A stretch of DNA of 64,000 nt from positions 1 to 64,000 of the forward strand of contig QPMI01000409.1 of NCBI GenBank assembly GCA_004431415.1, written 5' to 3'. How positions within the stretch are numbered: the stretch's first letter is position 1; the number at the start of each line of letters is the position of its first letter. The DNA comes from Cyanophora paradoxa. Its lineage: Eukaryota; Glaucocystophyceae; Cyanophorales; Cyanophoraceae. Shown in pieces: positions 33,559 through 43,815 of the stretch. Made by a program: the position numbers and the translations under genes. The notes under the pieces are model-generated. The model was not told the DNA's origin and did no database searches. It was given only the letters and a program-made list of their open reading frames with translations.

Positions 33559-34437
33559 CCCGACGCTACCAATATCGTAGCAGAGCGAATTTCGGAAGGC
33601 AGTATTCAACAAAAACAGAAAACAAAGAAAAGATTTGACCAGGGCGGCCCGTTATTCGATGACGACCCATCCTTTGCACGACAGACTCTGAGAAGCCACC
33701 GAACAGGAGGGCCGCGGGCCCAAAGGTAGACAATTTGCAAGGCAGAGGACCATGCCATGATGGTGACGACCCACAAGATGATGATGAACAGCGGGCCAAA
33801 CATGCAAGGGGGTCTAGATTCATTACGTCCGTGGCATGGGGAGGTGCAAAACTCTCCTTGGGGGGGTGCAAAACTCCTGAGAGGGGGGGTGCAAAACTCC
33901 TGGGCTCTCCTTGGGGGGCCACACAGGGCCGCCGGGCTCGGCCGGCCAGTCCACTGGTGGGCTGGGCCCGCTGTCGCGGCGGCTGCAGGTTCATTACGTC
34001 TGTGGGGAGGTGCAAAACTCCTGGGCTCTCCTTGGGGGGCCACACAGGGCCGCCGGGCTCGGCCGGCCAGTCCACTGGTGGGCTGGGCCCGCTGTCGCGG
34101 CGGCTGCAGGGTACTACGGTACATTCCCACACTTGTACTATGGTAGCCCGGACCGTCGGACTTGAAGAAGAAGAAGAAGAGTATGTATAAGACACGCCCG
34201 AGCCGGTTGTGCGGTTTTGACGAAAGGCGAAGGACCCGAAGGCCCGAAGCACAATCGACAGTGAACCAACCAGACAAGGGTAGTGGCGGCGCAAACGCCT
34301 TACGGTCTACCATGTATGCCCCGGCGGTCCGGCGCTCATACACGCAGACACGGAAAGCAACCACAGACATCCCAATGCGGGCCTCTTCCTAATGCCGGCC
34401 TGGGGGAGTCCTGGTCACGACCTCACGTGTGAAACCT
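33559..34437. other. Gene-poor repeat region after TGT
   Basis: Outside the tandem repeat I see no supported coding sequence. The long minus-strand frames here run straight through the repeat units and show no family similarity. Confidence 0.5.
33820..34112. repeat. Tandem ~120-bp repeat
   Basis: Two nearly identical units (about 33890-33990 and 34010-34112) contain CTGGGCTCTCCTTGGGGGGC and GCTGTCGCGGCGGCTGCAGG. A partial third unit (GAGGTGCAAAACTCTCC) precedes them at 33840. They create long but artificial reading frames on both strands. A (GAA)n run follows at 34160. Confidence 0.9.
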
Positions 34438-34688
34438 TCAGCCATCAGTCATGTCATCAGCCTCTTCGTCAGAGATAAGCACCATTGGGGAACCTGGGTC
34501 ATCAGCGAGATCCATAGGGGCAGCGGATGGGAGAGTTGGAGGAGGTGAAGGCCGCAAGCGTTTGAAAGAAACCTGAGGTGGGACACCAGGAATGTTATCA
34601 CCATGATCCAGAGCACCAGGGTCTGGAGAAGACATTCGACGACGCTTAGGCGGGACAATAGAAGGACTTGCGTTTTGAAGCTAAGAAG
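34438..34688 (-). CDS. Short acidic ORF with NLS-like and SUMO-interaction-like motifs (possible last exon)
   Basis: Unrecognised. From a TAG at about 34689 the frame is open through QNASPSIVPPKRRRMSSPDP to LADDPGSPMVLISDEEADDM and a stop. PPKRRR looks like a nuclear localisation signal; VLISDEEADD looks like a hydrophobic-acidic SUMO-interacting motif. The sequence TTCTTAG just upstream could be a splice acceptor, so it may be the last exon of a longer gene or of a transposon protein. No neighbours support a role. Confidence 0.3.
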
Positions 34689-34911
34689 CTACCACTTGGG
34701 GCTCCTTCAAAAACTAGTTATCAATGAGTCAGTCTCCACCACATCGATTTGCCTATCCGCGGCCGGCTGAGCACTTGGATTGTCGGCCGCGAGCACAGCT
34801 AGTCAGAACAGCTAGTCCAGATGTCGCCGAGTCGCCGAGTCGGATGGTCGACGTCGTGGGTCGCAACCGATGATCTGGAATGCAGACTGGGATCTTCCGA
34901 TTTAGGCTGAA

Positions 34912-35208
34912 TGCTCTTTCTACGCTACGGGCGCGCCGGACCTCCTACCTACAGCGCTTTAACTGATTACCCGTGCTGTTTGGGTGAGAGCGTAACCCGC
35001 AGGGACTGGTGCCCTGATGGAGAAAAGGGGATCGGAGCCTAGCGCTAGCTGGCTACGAGCCGAGCAGGGCCGTTTCCCGCAGTCGCCGATTTGTATGGGA
35101 GCGGGCTTATGTAAGGCTTACCATCATACTTTGGCCATCATAGTTTTTTCCCCCAGCTAATTTTCACTACGTAGCTGGCGACTGCGGGAAACGGCCCAGG
35201 CGCTTCGT
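34912..35208 (-). mobile_element. Fanzor element right-end fragment, copy 4, interrupted by a MITE
   Basis: The common terminus and 3' module run 34912-35067 and resume at 35197 (CAGGCGCTTCG) after a 129-bp insertion. The element ends at about 35208, inside the last nuclease exon. It has a 3-bp variant (GATTACCC) relative to other copies. This is the only minus-oriented copy with no plus-strand gene ending just upstream. Confidence 0.9.
35068..35196. mobile_element. 129-bp MITE with perfect 20-bp terminal inverted repeats
   Basis: GGCCGTTTCCCGCAGTCGCC at 35068-35087 and its exact reverse complement at 35177-35196. Flanked by CAG on both sides (35065-35067, 35197-35199), a 3-bp target duplication: the uninterrupted sequence GAGCAGGCGCTTC in other Fanzor copies contains CAG once. 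The interior shares GATTTGTATGG and CATCATAGTTTTTTCC with the larger element at 35312-35827. Confidence 0.93.
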
Positions 35209-35311
35209 AATCGTTGGACGTCGACGTCGTAATCGCAACGTTAACTTAAGCTTAGTAACTCTGATTCCGATCGTAATCGCAACTCTGATTCCGATCGTAA
35301 TCGCAACTCTG

Positions 35312-35827
35312 GACGGTTTTTCGCTGTCGCCAATTTGTATGGCGGCCTTACGATCGGAGGCTTACGATCGGCCTTACGAATAATTCTCGAGAGTGACATC
35401 ACCATCATGACGTGGGCTTAATTCTGTAAGCAAATTTTAACCTCGTAAGCTTACAGCCGGGAGCGAGTTTTGCCAAATTCACTCCCGCGCGTAAGGCTAG
35501 GAGCTAGCGCTGTAGCCTACGTCTGTAAGCTGGTGCTGGCGGCGCTCGGGTTTGCCGAGGGCGTTGATGCGCCAAAGTGTGCGCGCATGCATACGCAGCG
35601 CCGTACAGCCTTGCCGAGCTGCTTCAGCACGCTAGAGCGGCGTTTGACGCTACGGCGCTGCCCTCAACGGTCACTTAGGGGGTACCGTTACCGCCGCGCT
35701 AAGACTCGACTGGGCTCGTCCACGCCCAAGATTTCACGGCGACGACGCCTTACTGCAGGAAATGACATCATAGTTTTTTCCAGCGTTAATTTCCGCTCCG
35801 TGCGTAAGCCGACAGCGAAAAACCGTC
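35312..35827. mobile_element. 516-bp non-autonomous transposon related to the 129-bp MITE
   Basis: Termini GACGGTTTTTCGCTGTCG (35312-35329) and its reverse complement (35810-35827), followed internally by CAATTTGTATGGCGGCC at the left and CATCATAGTTTTTTCC near the right, as in the small MITE. It is inserted in the 24-bp satellite array. Flanks CTG and ATG fit an imperfect 3-bp (or perfect 2-bp TG) target duplication. The interior has no transposase-like frame; a 90-codon frame near 35470-35760 is unremarkable. Confidence 0.82.
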
Positions 35828-35828
35828 A

Positions 35829-35998
35829 TGATTCCGATCGTAATCGCAACTCTGATTGCGATCGTAATCGCAACTCTGATTCCGATCGTAATCGCAACTC
35901 TGATTGCGATCGTAATCGCAACTCTGATTCCGATCGTAATCGCAACTCTGATTCCGATCGCAACGTTAACTCTGATTCCGATCGTAATCGCAACTCTT
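35829..35998. repeat. 24-bp satellite array (about seven units)
   Basis: ATTCCGATCGTAATCGCAAC-type units alternate CCGATCG and GCGATCG cores, with one unit carrying CGCAACGTTAAC. Two further units lie at 35262-35311 on the other side of the inserted transposon, so the insertion split one array. Confidence 0.93.
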
Positions 35999-36018
35999 TC
36001 GAAATTTCGAATTTCGCT

Positions 36019-36201
36019 CAATAGGAGGTATCTCCGGAGGAGAGGAGAAAAGCTTGACATGGCAGGTGCTCACGGATACTGGATTTTCTTCATGCTCTTG
36101 TTTCACACATGCTGTTCTAGGTCGTGGATCAGTGCACAGCTCTACTGCCTGAGAATAAGGTTCCCGGGCACCACTGATTTTTTTCTTACTATTTCACCAA
36201 C
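36019..36201 (+). pseudogene. Duplicated TGT exon fragment
   Basis: 183 bp nearly identical to 32844-33026 of the queuine tRNA-ribosyltransferase gene, covering part of the exon with GGISGGEE, the following intron and the exon WQVVDQCTALLPEN-type sequence. Only a few substitutions differ. It carries intron sequence, so it arose from DNA rather than from mRNA. A short piece of its end (TTTTTTCTTACTATTTC) is repeated again at 36236. Confidence 0.95.
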
Positions 36202-36318
36202 TGTAGCTACAGGCCCTGTAGCTCCCAGCTACTGATTTTTTTCTTACTATTTCTTACTATTTCACCAACTTTCACCTCCCCACCGACACTGTAGCTAGCT
36301 ACAGGCCCGCACGTACTG

Positions 36319-37736
36319 TCACGCTGAATGCGATTTTTTCTGCCTTTTCGACCGCCAACATGCCATAAGAATGAGGAGCATGATGGCGATCTCTGCAAGA
36401 ACGAGTACGACGATGATTGCGAAGGACATGCTGTATACGCAGCGAAATCAGCATGGACCACATCTCACAATAATTGAAGTGAAGGAGGACCTGAAACGGC
36501 CATGATGTGTTTTTGGCTGCAGCATCTTCTTTATTGGAAGAGCTGCAGAGCGTCACATTTCCGATAAGAACTTGTTCATTGATCCAAAAAACAACTCCAC
36601 CTGGGACTGATGTCGTTGCAGTCGTACTTGTAAGTTGGCCCTTCGCAGAAAGCTGAAGCAGGAAGGCCTTGTAGATAGCGATTTGTCCAAGACGATTCCG
36701 TACTTGCACATTAAAGAAATATCGCCCCTGAGGATGATGCAAAAGCTCTGTCCGCAAGAACGGGATGAAAACTCTTCCCTCTGTATCAATTTCATCGCTG
36801 AAAGTTGACCACGGTGTGAGAGGAAGCCCATGCTTCTCGATGCCACTGAGAGTCAAGTGAGAGTCAAGTCATGGCCTAAAAGAGCGAATGATGAACAATC
36901 CCGCATTCACCACTGTGTCCAGAAGATCGGCTGCTCAGCGAATGCCATTGGCACACCATCTGCTGGAGGGAGTCCTGCACACACCGTGAACCAACTCATA
37001 CATGAATGCTTTGGCATTGATGAAGTAGCACACCATAATACAGCCTGTACTGGAGAGGCATCACCTCTTGATGGTGAGAGGCCTTGTGGAAGATGACCGT
37101 GATTGATTCTCGATCACTGGTGAATGTCAAGTTCCCATCGCCACCAGGAATGGGCTCATCAATGCCTACCATTCTGAATTACTTTCTTGACCAAGAACAT
37201 AAGACAAGGGCTGTCACGGACCCTGAAAGGAAGCGAGGATGCGGAAGTGCGATTCTGTCTTTCCGAAAACCCCGATGTAGTAGGTGGCGAAGAAGGCAGG
37301 AATAGTGACAACGAGAGGGTGCCCTCCTGGAAGCTCGTGAGAGTACCTACCACTGAACATGAGCGCTTATCGCTTTGAGGGGTTAGATTGCTTACTTTGC
37401 CGTGTCCTTCGTCGGGAGTCCGGCGTTACCCACGTATAGGAACGCCTCGCCCGCGCATGGCTCTACTGTCACCGTAAGCACCGGCCGCTCCTCCTCCCCG
37501 CGATGGCTGATGCTGAAGTACTGGTACTGCCCCTGCGCGGACTGAGCGGATCGCGGGGGAGCTGCAGCTCTTGCGCACTGCTCGTACGTGCCCTGCAGCC
37601 AGGTTCAGCGCCAGAGGCGGGCCAAGATGCACACGTACGCACCGTGCTCAGCGAGGCCGTCGCTTAGAACAGTCATGCAAAGAGCTGCCTGCGCACACGC
37701 CGCCAGTAGCGCCAGAAGAAGAGCGCGCGCCCTCAT
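36319..37736 (-). CDS. Type I membrane protein with PPC-like beta-sandwich ectodomain
   Basis: Unassigned. The first exon encodes a signal peptide, MRARALLLALLAACAQA. An intron (GTGCGTACG...CTGCAG) leads to GQYQYFSISHRGEEERPVLT, then VTVEPCAGEAFLYVGNAGLP. The next exon gives GGHPLVVTIPAFFATYYIGV and FGKTESHFRI, a pattern (LxVxVxPCxGxxxLYVxN...YYIGVYG) like pre-peptidase C-terminal or similar extracellular beta domains. Further exons (IPGGDGNLTFTSDRESITVI; PQGRYFFNVQVRNRLGQIAI) lead to one membrane span, SFAIIVVLVLAEIAIMLLIL (about 36360-36425), and a short basic tail WRSKRQKKSHSA. Exon junctions between 36450 and 37250 are uncertain. Confidence 0.6.
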
Positions 37737-38046
37737 TGGGCTGCGCGCACTCCTGCTGAGCGCGTGAAAAGCTAAAGCGCCAATTTGCTACGCTAACTTC
37801 CGTTTAGGTACAGATCTAGAGCGCCGCTGAGGCGGCTGAGCACGAGCCGGATCCGGAGCGACTCCGCGCTAGAGTTCCACGAACGGCGTGGACTGCTGGA
37901 TGCAGCTGGGTCCACAACTCGGACCTGTGCGGTCCTGTGGTCTGCTGGGGGTACTGGAATTCCGAATTCAAGCTAGTCCACAGCTAGATCTAAACTCTAC
38001 GCCGCCTCAGCGCCCGATCTTTCTTCGGCTTTGGAACGACCCCAGG

Positions 38047-39286
38047 ATGATGCGAGCGGGGTCCACGAGCTCCAAAACCCCAAAAATTCCTGTACGCGAC
38101 CCGCCCAGGCCGCTGCTTCTGAAAGAAGCTGCGACAGTGTACGACAAGCCTTTCCTGACGCTCTCGGCGCTCGTAGGCAACCGACAGGCGGATCCCAAAG
38201 AACCCCAAGTATGAAGGTGTCCGCGCGAAGGTCGACAGCGGCATGACCATCGGTTCGAAGAGCGCGAGCTAAGTCTCTGTTACTGCTTGTCCTGATTCCG
38301 AGCGCAGACAAGCTGCGAGAGCAGGAGTCATCCGGTGAGCTGGTTTCCGCCGTTTGCGCGTGCTCTCACCTTCTATGCAGCGAATAAGAGCAGGAAAGAT
38401 GAAATCTTCAAGCGCATAAAAGGTTCGGGGTCTCCACCCCTGCCGGGCGCTGGAGCTAAGAGTGGAACCCGCCCCCTCAGTCTCTACACTCGGATCTCTG
38501 ATAGATGCCGAGACGGAGGAGGAGAGTGTGTACTCACTGGTAGACACTGAGGGTGGACCTTCGAGCACGACCAGTGAGCAATGCGGATTCCACCCATTGG
38601 TCGTTTTTTTCACTGCATCGCCAGAAACTAGCACACATGATGCTACCTCAACTGGCCAGAGCTCTGGGCAGTACAACAAAAAGTATCTGCTACTAGATGT
38701 GCGGGACAAAGACGAATATGACAAATGCCACATTAGAACAGGTTCGCCTCGCGCCACAATTCAAAGTTGTCTATCCACACGTTTAATTTTCGCTTTCCAG
38801 CCATGTCTCACCCTGCCGCCAAACTTAACCAAATCAACGCATTCACTGCTGACATGATACGCTACGTGAGTCAACCATGACTTTCTGTTCTCCATCTGTT
38901 GTACTGAGATGAGCATGCATCCAGAAAAATCAGAAGGAGCGTATCATGGTCATCTATGATGATGATGAGAAGGCATGCCACTGTCCCTTGCCTTTCTTCC
39001 TCACATTCCTGATCCTAATGCTACGTATCAGATCGCTGCGGCTGCAGCAACAATGCTGGCTGAGCGGGGCTTTGAGAACCTATACATGCTCACTGGAGGT
39101 TCGTTGCATCTATTCCAGCCCCCCAGGTAGCCTGAGTCTCACTGTTAATGTTGTTCAGGTCTGTTCAAGTTCGGGGAGAAGTCTCCAGACCTGCTCGTTG
39201 GCGACCTCCCCTCTCGCCCTCCCCCATCTCGCTCTTCTATCGGCACCTCCGCCTCCATGCGCTCCACCATCACCACCCGCCTCTGA
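38047..39286 (+). CDS. CEP41: CEP41-like centrosomal/ciliary protein with rhodanese domain
   Basis: CEP41 is a basal-body/ciliary protein linked to tubulin glutamylation. The N-terminal exon holds KNPKYEGVRAKVDSGMTIGS (after a one-base shift at about 38185), matching the family start (NPxYxHIKSRLDTG). Next comes SRKDEIFKRIKGS, then the rhodanese domain: KKYLLLDVRDKDEYDKCHI, RIMVIYDDDEK, AAAATMLAERGFENLYMLTG G, and LFKFGEKSPDLLVGDLPSRP near the end; stop 39284-39286. As in other CEP41 proteins the catalytic rhodanese Cys loop is replaced by (S/T)GG, so enzymatic sulfur transfer is unlikely. Several short introns. Fanzor copy 5 lies 55 bp downstream. Confidence 0.82.
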
Positions 39287-39341
39287 AAAATCTTAGCAGC
39301 GTTTCGCATTCAAAGCACTTTCGTGTGTAGGGACCTCCCAA

Positions 39342-39519
39342 TGCTCTTTCTACGCTACGGGCGCGCCGGACCTCCTACCTACAGCGCTTTAACTGTACCC
39401 GTGCTGTTTGGGTGAGAGCGTAACCCGCAGGGACTGGTGCCCTGATGGAGAAAAGGGGATCGGAGCCTAGCGCTAGCTGGCTACGAGCCGAGCAGGCGCT
39501 TCGCGTCCACGCCGGTGCC
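39342..39519 (-). mobile_element. Fanzor element right-end fragment, copy 5
   Basis: Complete 3' module from TGCTCTTTCTACGC to CCACGCCGGTGCC, ending in the last nuclease exon. Located between CEP41 (stop 55 bp upstream) and PRPF18 (start 100 bp downstream). Flank on the guide side: TTGGGAGGTCCCTACACACG. Confidence 0.92.
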
Positions 39520-39619
39520 AAGGGCTCGAAGCGAGCACTGCCCCTAAAACCTTTCCCCCTCCACGTCGACGTACCCGGCAACGATCAAAGTGACAAAGCT
39601 GCGGCGACGTTTGCACCGA

Positions 39620-41221
39620 ATGGACAAGCTCAAAGCGGAGATCGAGAGGAAACGGAAGCTCGTGGAGAGCGCCGCAGCTGCGAGCGGCAACGCGGGCAAG
39701 AAATGGGTGAAGCGCGCCGACCTGGAGGCGGAGAAGCTGAAGCAGCTGGAGGCCGAACGGCCGCGTGCGCGATGCCGCGTTCGCCTAGCCACTGCATTCT
39801 GCTTACGCGTCACCAGGGTCGTCCCCGAGCCCACCGCCCAAGCCGAGCGATGCAGGTGCTGAATGCGCGACGGGCGATTGGACGCGGAGCACTGCTAACG
39901 AGCACCCAGATGCGCGAGCTTCGCCGCCGCCGGAGGCGTCCGGCCAGTCCAAGAACGATGCCGCAGACGGGGTGCGTTGCAGAACGAGTGCCGCGCTGAT
40001 TTCGAGCACTGCGCTGAGCATGCGCGCATTCAGGAAGAGCAGAAGGCTAAGCTACCCAAGCCTGATGTCATCAGGAGGCTGAGAGCTCGGGGCCAGCCCA
40101 TCACGCTTTTCGGCGAAACGGACAGTGCGCACCGCCCTGCGGCTCTGTTCGCAAGCACAGCATACCTGAATACACTTCGCAGTTCAGCGGGAAGAGCGGT
40201 TGAAGCTCGTAGAGGCTACGATTCCTGAACTGATGGAGGGGCAGAAGAACGATATGCAGCGGCTGCTCGAAGAGCAAGAACAAGGGGAGCGCTCTGGCAA
40301 AGGTGCGCTATTTTGCCAAACCATGCACATGCGCTTAAATATTGAGATGCGTTCAGAGAAATCTGGCTCGGACAGCGACAGCGATGACGACGCGCGGAAG
40401 CGGGGGAAGAGGGTCGGGGGCAAGGCCAGTGACTCGGAGAGCGGCGCTGGGGGCCCCTCTGGCGTTGAAAAGGAGCTCAAAGACGAAGAGTACATCGTGC
40501 AGTACCTGAAGGTGCACGAGTGTGCTTTCGCCCTCTTTTTAGAGGCTGACATGCGCCCAGCGCATGCTCCGAGAGTGGGAGGAGAGTTTAGACTCAAGGC
40601 CTGACGCAGTCAAGAAGACGGCCCAGGGCAAGGCAAGGGTGCTGACCAGGCTCGAAATCATCGTTTGATTTGGCCTGCAGGTCGACACTGCAACACAGAA
40701 GCAGTGCTACAGGTATCTGAAGCCATTCTTCAGTGAGATGCGCAAGCGGGTGCGCATTCTTCGACAGGCTATGACTGTGGGCTAATGGCTTTACAGCAAT
40801 CGCCGCCCGACATTGTTCGGTCGGTTCGCTCAATCATAACGCACATGGAGAATCGGGAGTATGTGAAGGCGCACGAGGACTACATGAAACTCGCCATTGG
40901 TGTGTCCCTCCGAATTTTTCAAGTGGGATGCCGGGATGAATGAGCCTACTGGCAGGCAATGCGCCCTGGCCCATGGGTGTGACGATGGTTGGTATCCACG
41001 AGCGCTCCGCCCGGGAGAAGATTCACTCAAACCAAGTCGCTCGTGCGCCCCTCCACCCATACTTAGCGCATACGGTATTTTCTCGTGCCCCCTTGCGTCT
41101 CATGGTGGCCGCAGACGTGCTAAACGACGAGACTCAGCGGAAGTACATCCAGTCCGTCAAGCGTGTCATGACATTCGTGCAGAAGAAGTACCCAGCTGAC
41201 CCATCCCGTTCCGTTTGGTAG
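39620..41221 (+). CDS. PRPF18: Pre-mRNA-splicing factor 18
   Basis: A second-step spliceosome factor associated with U5. The start at 39620 gives [16 protein letters not shown], the family N-terminus. The PRP4-like motif follows: [20 protein letters not shown] (about 40070). Then an acidic linker ([17 protein letters not shown]) and the C-terminal Prp18 helical domain: [12 protein letters not shown]-type, [88 protein letters not shown] 41219-41221. About eight introns. It is convergent with the ThyX-type gene. Confidence 0.95.
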
Positions 41222-41468
41222 TTTCCACGTGGAAATCGGCAGCAAGGAAAGCGATGAGCGATTTGGCTGCAAGTGTGGGATGTTCACTGCAGCAAAGGCG
41301 CGGGCCCAGCCCACCGGTACCAAGCTCGCGCCCACCCAGCCGGGACTTACATTGAGGGGAGTACTGAGCCGCCACGTGCGGACACTGGCTACAGGTGCCC
41401 GCACGTGGGTGTGGCATCGCAACTCAGGGCAGTGGAGGCATTAAGGCTCGGGGCGGCAGAGATCGTCT

Positions 41469-41600
41469 CCAACCCCGTCCAAACAAATCAAATCAGAGCC
41501 AAAGTTAAACCCCATCCAACCCCGTCCAACCCCGCATTAAAATCGAAGTCATAGTCCAACCCAGTCCAACCCAGTCCAACCCCGTCCAACCAAATCGAGA
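41469..41600. repeat. CCAACCCCGT-type short tandem repeats between PRPF18 and ThyX
   Basis: About ten copies of a 10-11 bp word (CCAACCCAGT, CCAACCCCGT) with interruptions. The convergent intergenic region 41222-41664 also holds a copy of the TGCAAGTGTGGGATGTTCAC dispersed repeat at about 41269. No gene is seen. Confidence 0.8.
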
Positions 41601-41645
41601 GGCCGGCCCCAAGGGGGGCCGGAATAGAATGGGGATGGAGACAAC

Positions 41646-41694
41646 ATCTACGAGGAGGATTTCTTTATCGCTTGAAGAAATCCTCCTCGTAGAT
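41646..41694. repeat. 20-bp perfect inverted repeat over the ThyX stop codon
   Basis: ATCTACGAGGAGGATTTCTT (41646-41665) and its reverse complement (41675-41694), loop of nine bases. One arm is the last codons of the ThyX-type gene (NIYEEDFF). The stop codon (41665-41667) lies at the stem-loop boundary. Confidence 0.9.
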
Positions 41695-43815
41695 ATTCTT
41701 GACAGCCCGCATGTGCTCTGCAAGCAGGGGATGCTGTTTCCTGCACTGGGCATTAGCCGGGCGACCCATAGAAAGAGCAGACATGCGGCACACCGGAACT
41801 GCTCAAAGAGCTCGTAGACAAGGTCGCGGTACGAAAAGTGGCCGCCGGGCTTCGTGCGCAACTCGACGATGTGATACATCTCACGCAAATTCATCTGCAG
41901 GCAGAGAGGTCTCAGGAAGGTACCGACCTTGAGCAAAATTTAAAAAGAGTGTGCCTTGAACAAGGTACGCTTCCGATAGCCGAGGGGGATGACGTATGCG
42001 GCCTCTGCAGGCTGCCCCGCCTCCGCAATGGCACGGAACGTGCTCGCGGCCTCGTTCATGGCTGTAGAAAAATTCTCAGAGGCGAGCGGGGGGCACAAGG
42101 GAGCAGCCACGAGCCGCACCCTCGTTGTAGATGTTGAGGGCCTCGCCCTGGATGTCGCGGGGCGTCTCGTAGCCATGAGAGATGCCGAGGGGCTGAAGGC
42201 GGAGAAAGTTTAGATGCCTGCGCATCCTCCCAGTTCGCGGAGCCATGCGGACCTGATTGATCTGGGTACAGATGCGGTGCCGCTGGAGATCGCGGAAGGC
42301 GCCGTAGTCCATGAGCGTGTCAAAAATGAAGCCCTACTGAAAATCAGACCGGAAGCTTGGTGAGGCGGCGCCCCCTGCCCCTGTCCTTACCTGTCCGACC
42401 TCAAACTCGCGCGAGGGCCAGTCCCACTGAGAGCGTTTCTCCTAGGGGGACGCTTAGCCCGAACCGCGGGTAAAATCGAGTGCGCCGCAGACCTGAACGG
42501 CATTGATGATTTCTCGCTTCTCCTCCTGTGACAACTGCTGGACGTGGCGGAGGATCTGGCGGAAGCCGAACTGTGGCAATGTCGTAAGTGGCAGATTCAG
42601 AGGTGCGGGATTATTTTCATCGACAAACCTCCGATGCACTGTAAAGAAGGGTGGCGATGAGCTCGTCCTCGGGGGCGGGGGCCTGCACGGCCGTCAGGGC
42701 GGTCACAGAGAGCACGGCGGACGCGGGCAAGCACGGATTCGATAAGGTCCACCCGGTAGGAGCGGTCCGGCTCGCCAATGTTGCCCAGGTACTTCACCGC
42801 AAACTCGCGCATGGCCTACGCAATGCTAGGTGAGACAAGAAGGCACTCTGCAAGGGGTGCAATGAAGGGACCTTGTCCTTGTCCGCGAGGTACTGCTTAG
42901 GCTCCGTGCGCTTGACGAGGGTCGGCGCCCCCGCGATCTGAGCAAGAAGTTAGCCGAGGCGATATTTACGAGCGAAAGAAGCAGTTTGCGCCGGACCTGG
43001 AGCTTCACTGTCTTCTGGATGAGGGCGCCGATCTCCTTCGCGCGCTCGCCGCCAGCGGTGGCAAGCTCAGAGAACAGCGGCTCGAGCTTCTTCTGAAGAG
43101 GATTGTACGCGGGCTCGACGGCCGCACGCTGAACCTCCTCGCCGATGGCGCGAATCTCCTCGACGGGGCTCGCCTTCAGCTTCGAGATGGCGTGGCGGAG
43201 GGAGCGGGCGCTCATGATCATGCCAAAATTGGTGAGAGTGGCCGTCGGGAGCAGGTAGCGGGACACGTCGAAGGAGCGAGCCTTAATGCGGGTTTCGTAC
43301 ACACCCTCGCTCTGGTCGCCACGAGGATACTGCGACCGGTAGTGCTGGCGCATGAGCTCCGACACACGCTCGTACGACGAGAAGAGCTTCGCGACGGTCG
43401 AGCTGTAGCGCTCGCCGATTTTGGGCAGGGCGATAACGCTCGGCGGGCGGTAGAAGCGATCGAGGTCGAACTGCACGTAGCGCGTGCTTTTCTCCTGGTA
43501 GGAGGCGATGCGGTTGTCTTCAACGGCCTTGGATGCAAGGATCGACACGTTCTCGAGAGCGATGGCGACGACAGCCATATCAGCGACCGAGGCGTCGCCG
43601 TAGCCAAGGACCCACTTCTCGTGGAACTGCGCCGACTTCTCCTCCGAGAGCTCATCGATGGTGTCGACGATAGACTCGACAGAGCGGCTGTACTTGGCCA
43701 TCGCTGACCGCGCAAGGCGAGGGCGTCAGCGCCAGCCACGGCGGTCGAGACGCGCACAAGTTCGGGCGAGGTCGCCGCGCTTCGAGACTGGTGCGCTAGA
43801 CTCTTAAGCATAAAA
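41665..43815 (-). CDS. Tandem-domain flavin-dependent thymidylate synthase (ThyX) family protein
   Basis: Two ThyX domains in one chain. Domain 1: MAKYSRSVESIVDTIDE, EEKSAQFHEKWVLGYGDASV, DNRIASYQEKSTRYVQFDLD, LLPTATLTNFGMIMSARSLR and HAISKLKASPVEEIRAI. Domain 2: YLGNIGEPDRSY, GALDFTRGSG-type, GAFRDLQRHRICTQINQ, then PLGISHGYETPRDIQGEALN, and C-terminal NLREMYHIVELRTKPGGHFS, YRDLVYELFEQF and RAVKNIYEEDFFKR. The ThyX signature RHRxxSxNExSxRY is split: domain 1 has the SxxExSxRY half, domain 2 the RHR half. Introns show it is nuclear. A safe ATG is at 43701, but upstream frame (SPELVRVSTAVAGADALAL) fits the family start, so the true start is probably near 43809-43815 with a frame jump at about 43705. 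Confidence 0.85.

Noticed and set aside
33566-34370. Two ~250-codon minus-strand frames
   Set aside because: They run through two tandem 120-bp repeat units and repeat themselves (PTSGLAGRARRPC); no homology or splice logic.
41665-43815. Bacterial contamination as the source of the ThyX-type and SmpB genes
   Set aside because: Both are interrupted by local-style spliceosomal introns and lie between eukaryotic genes.
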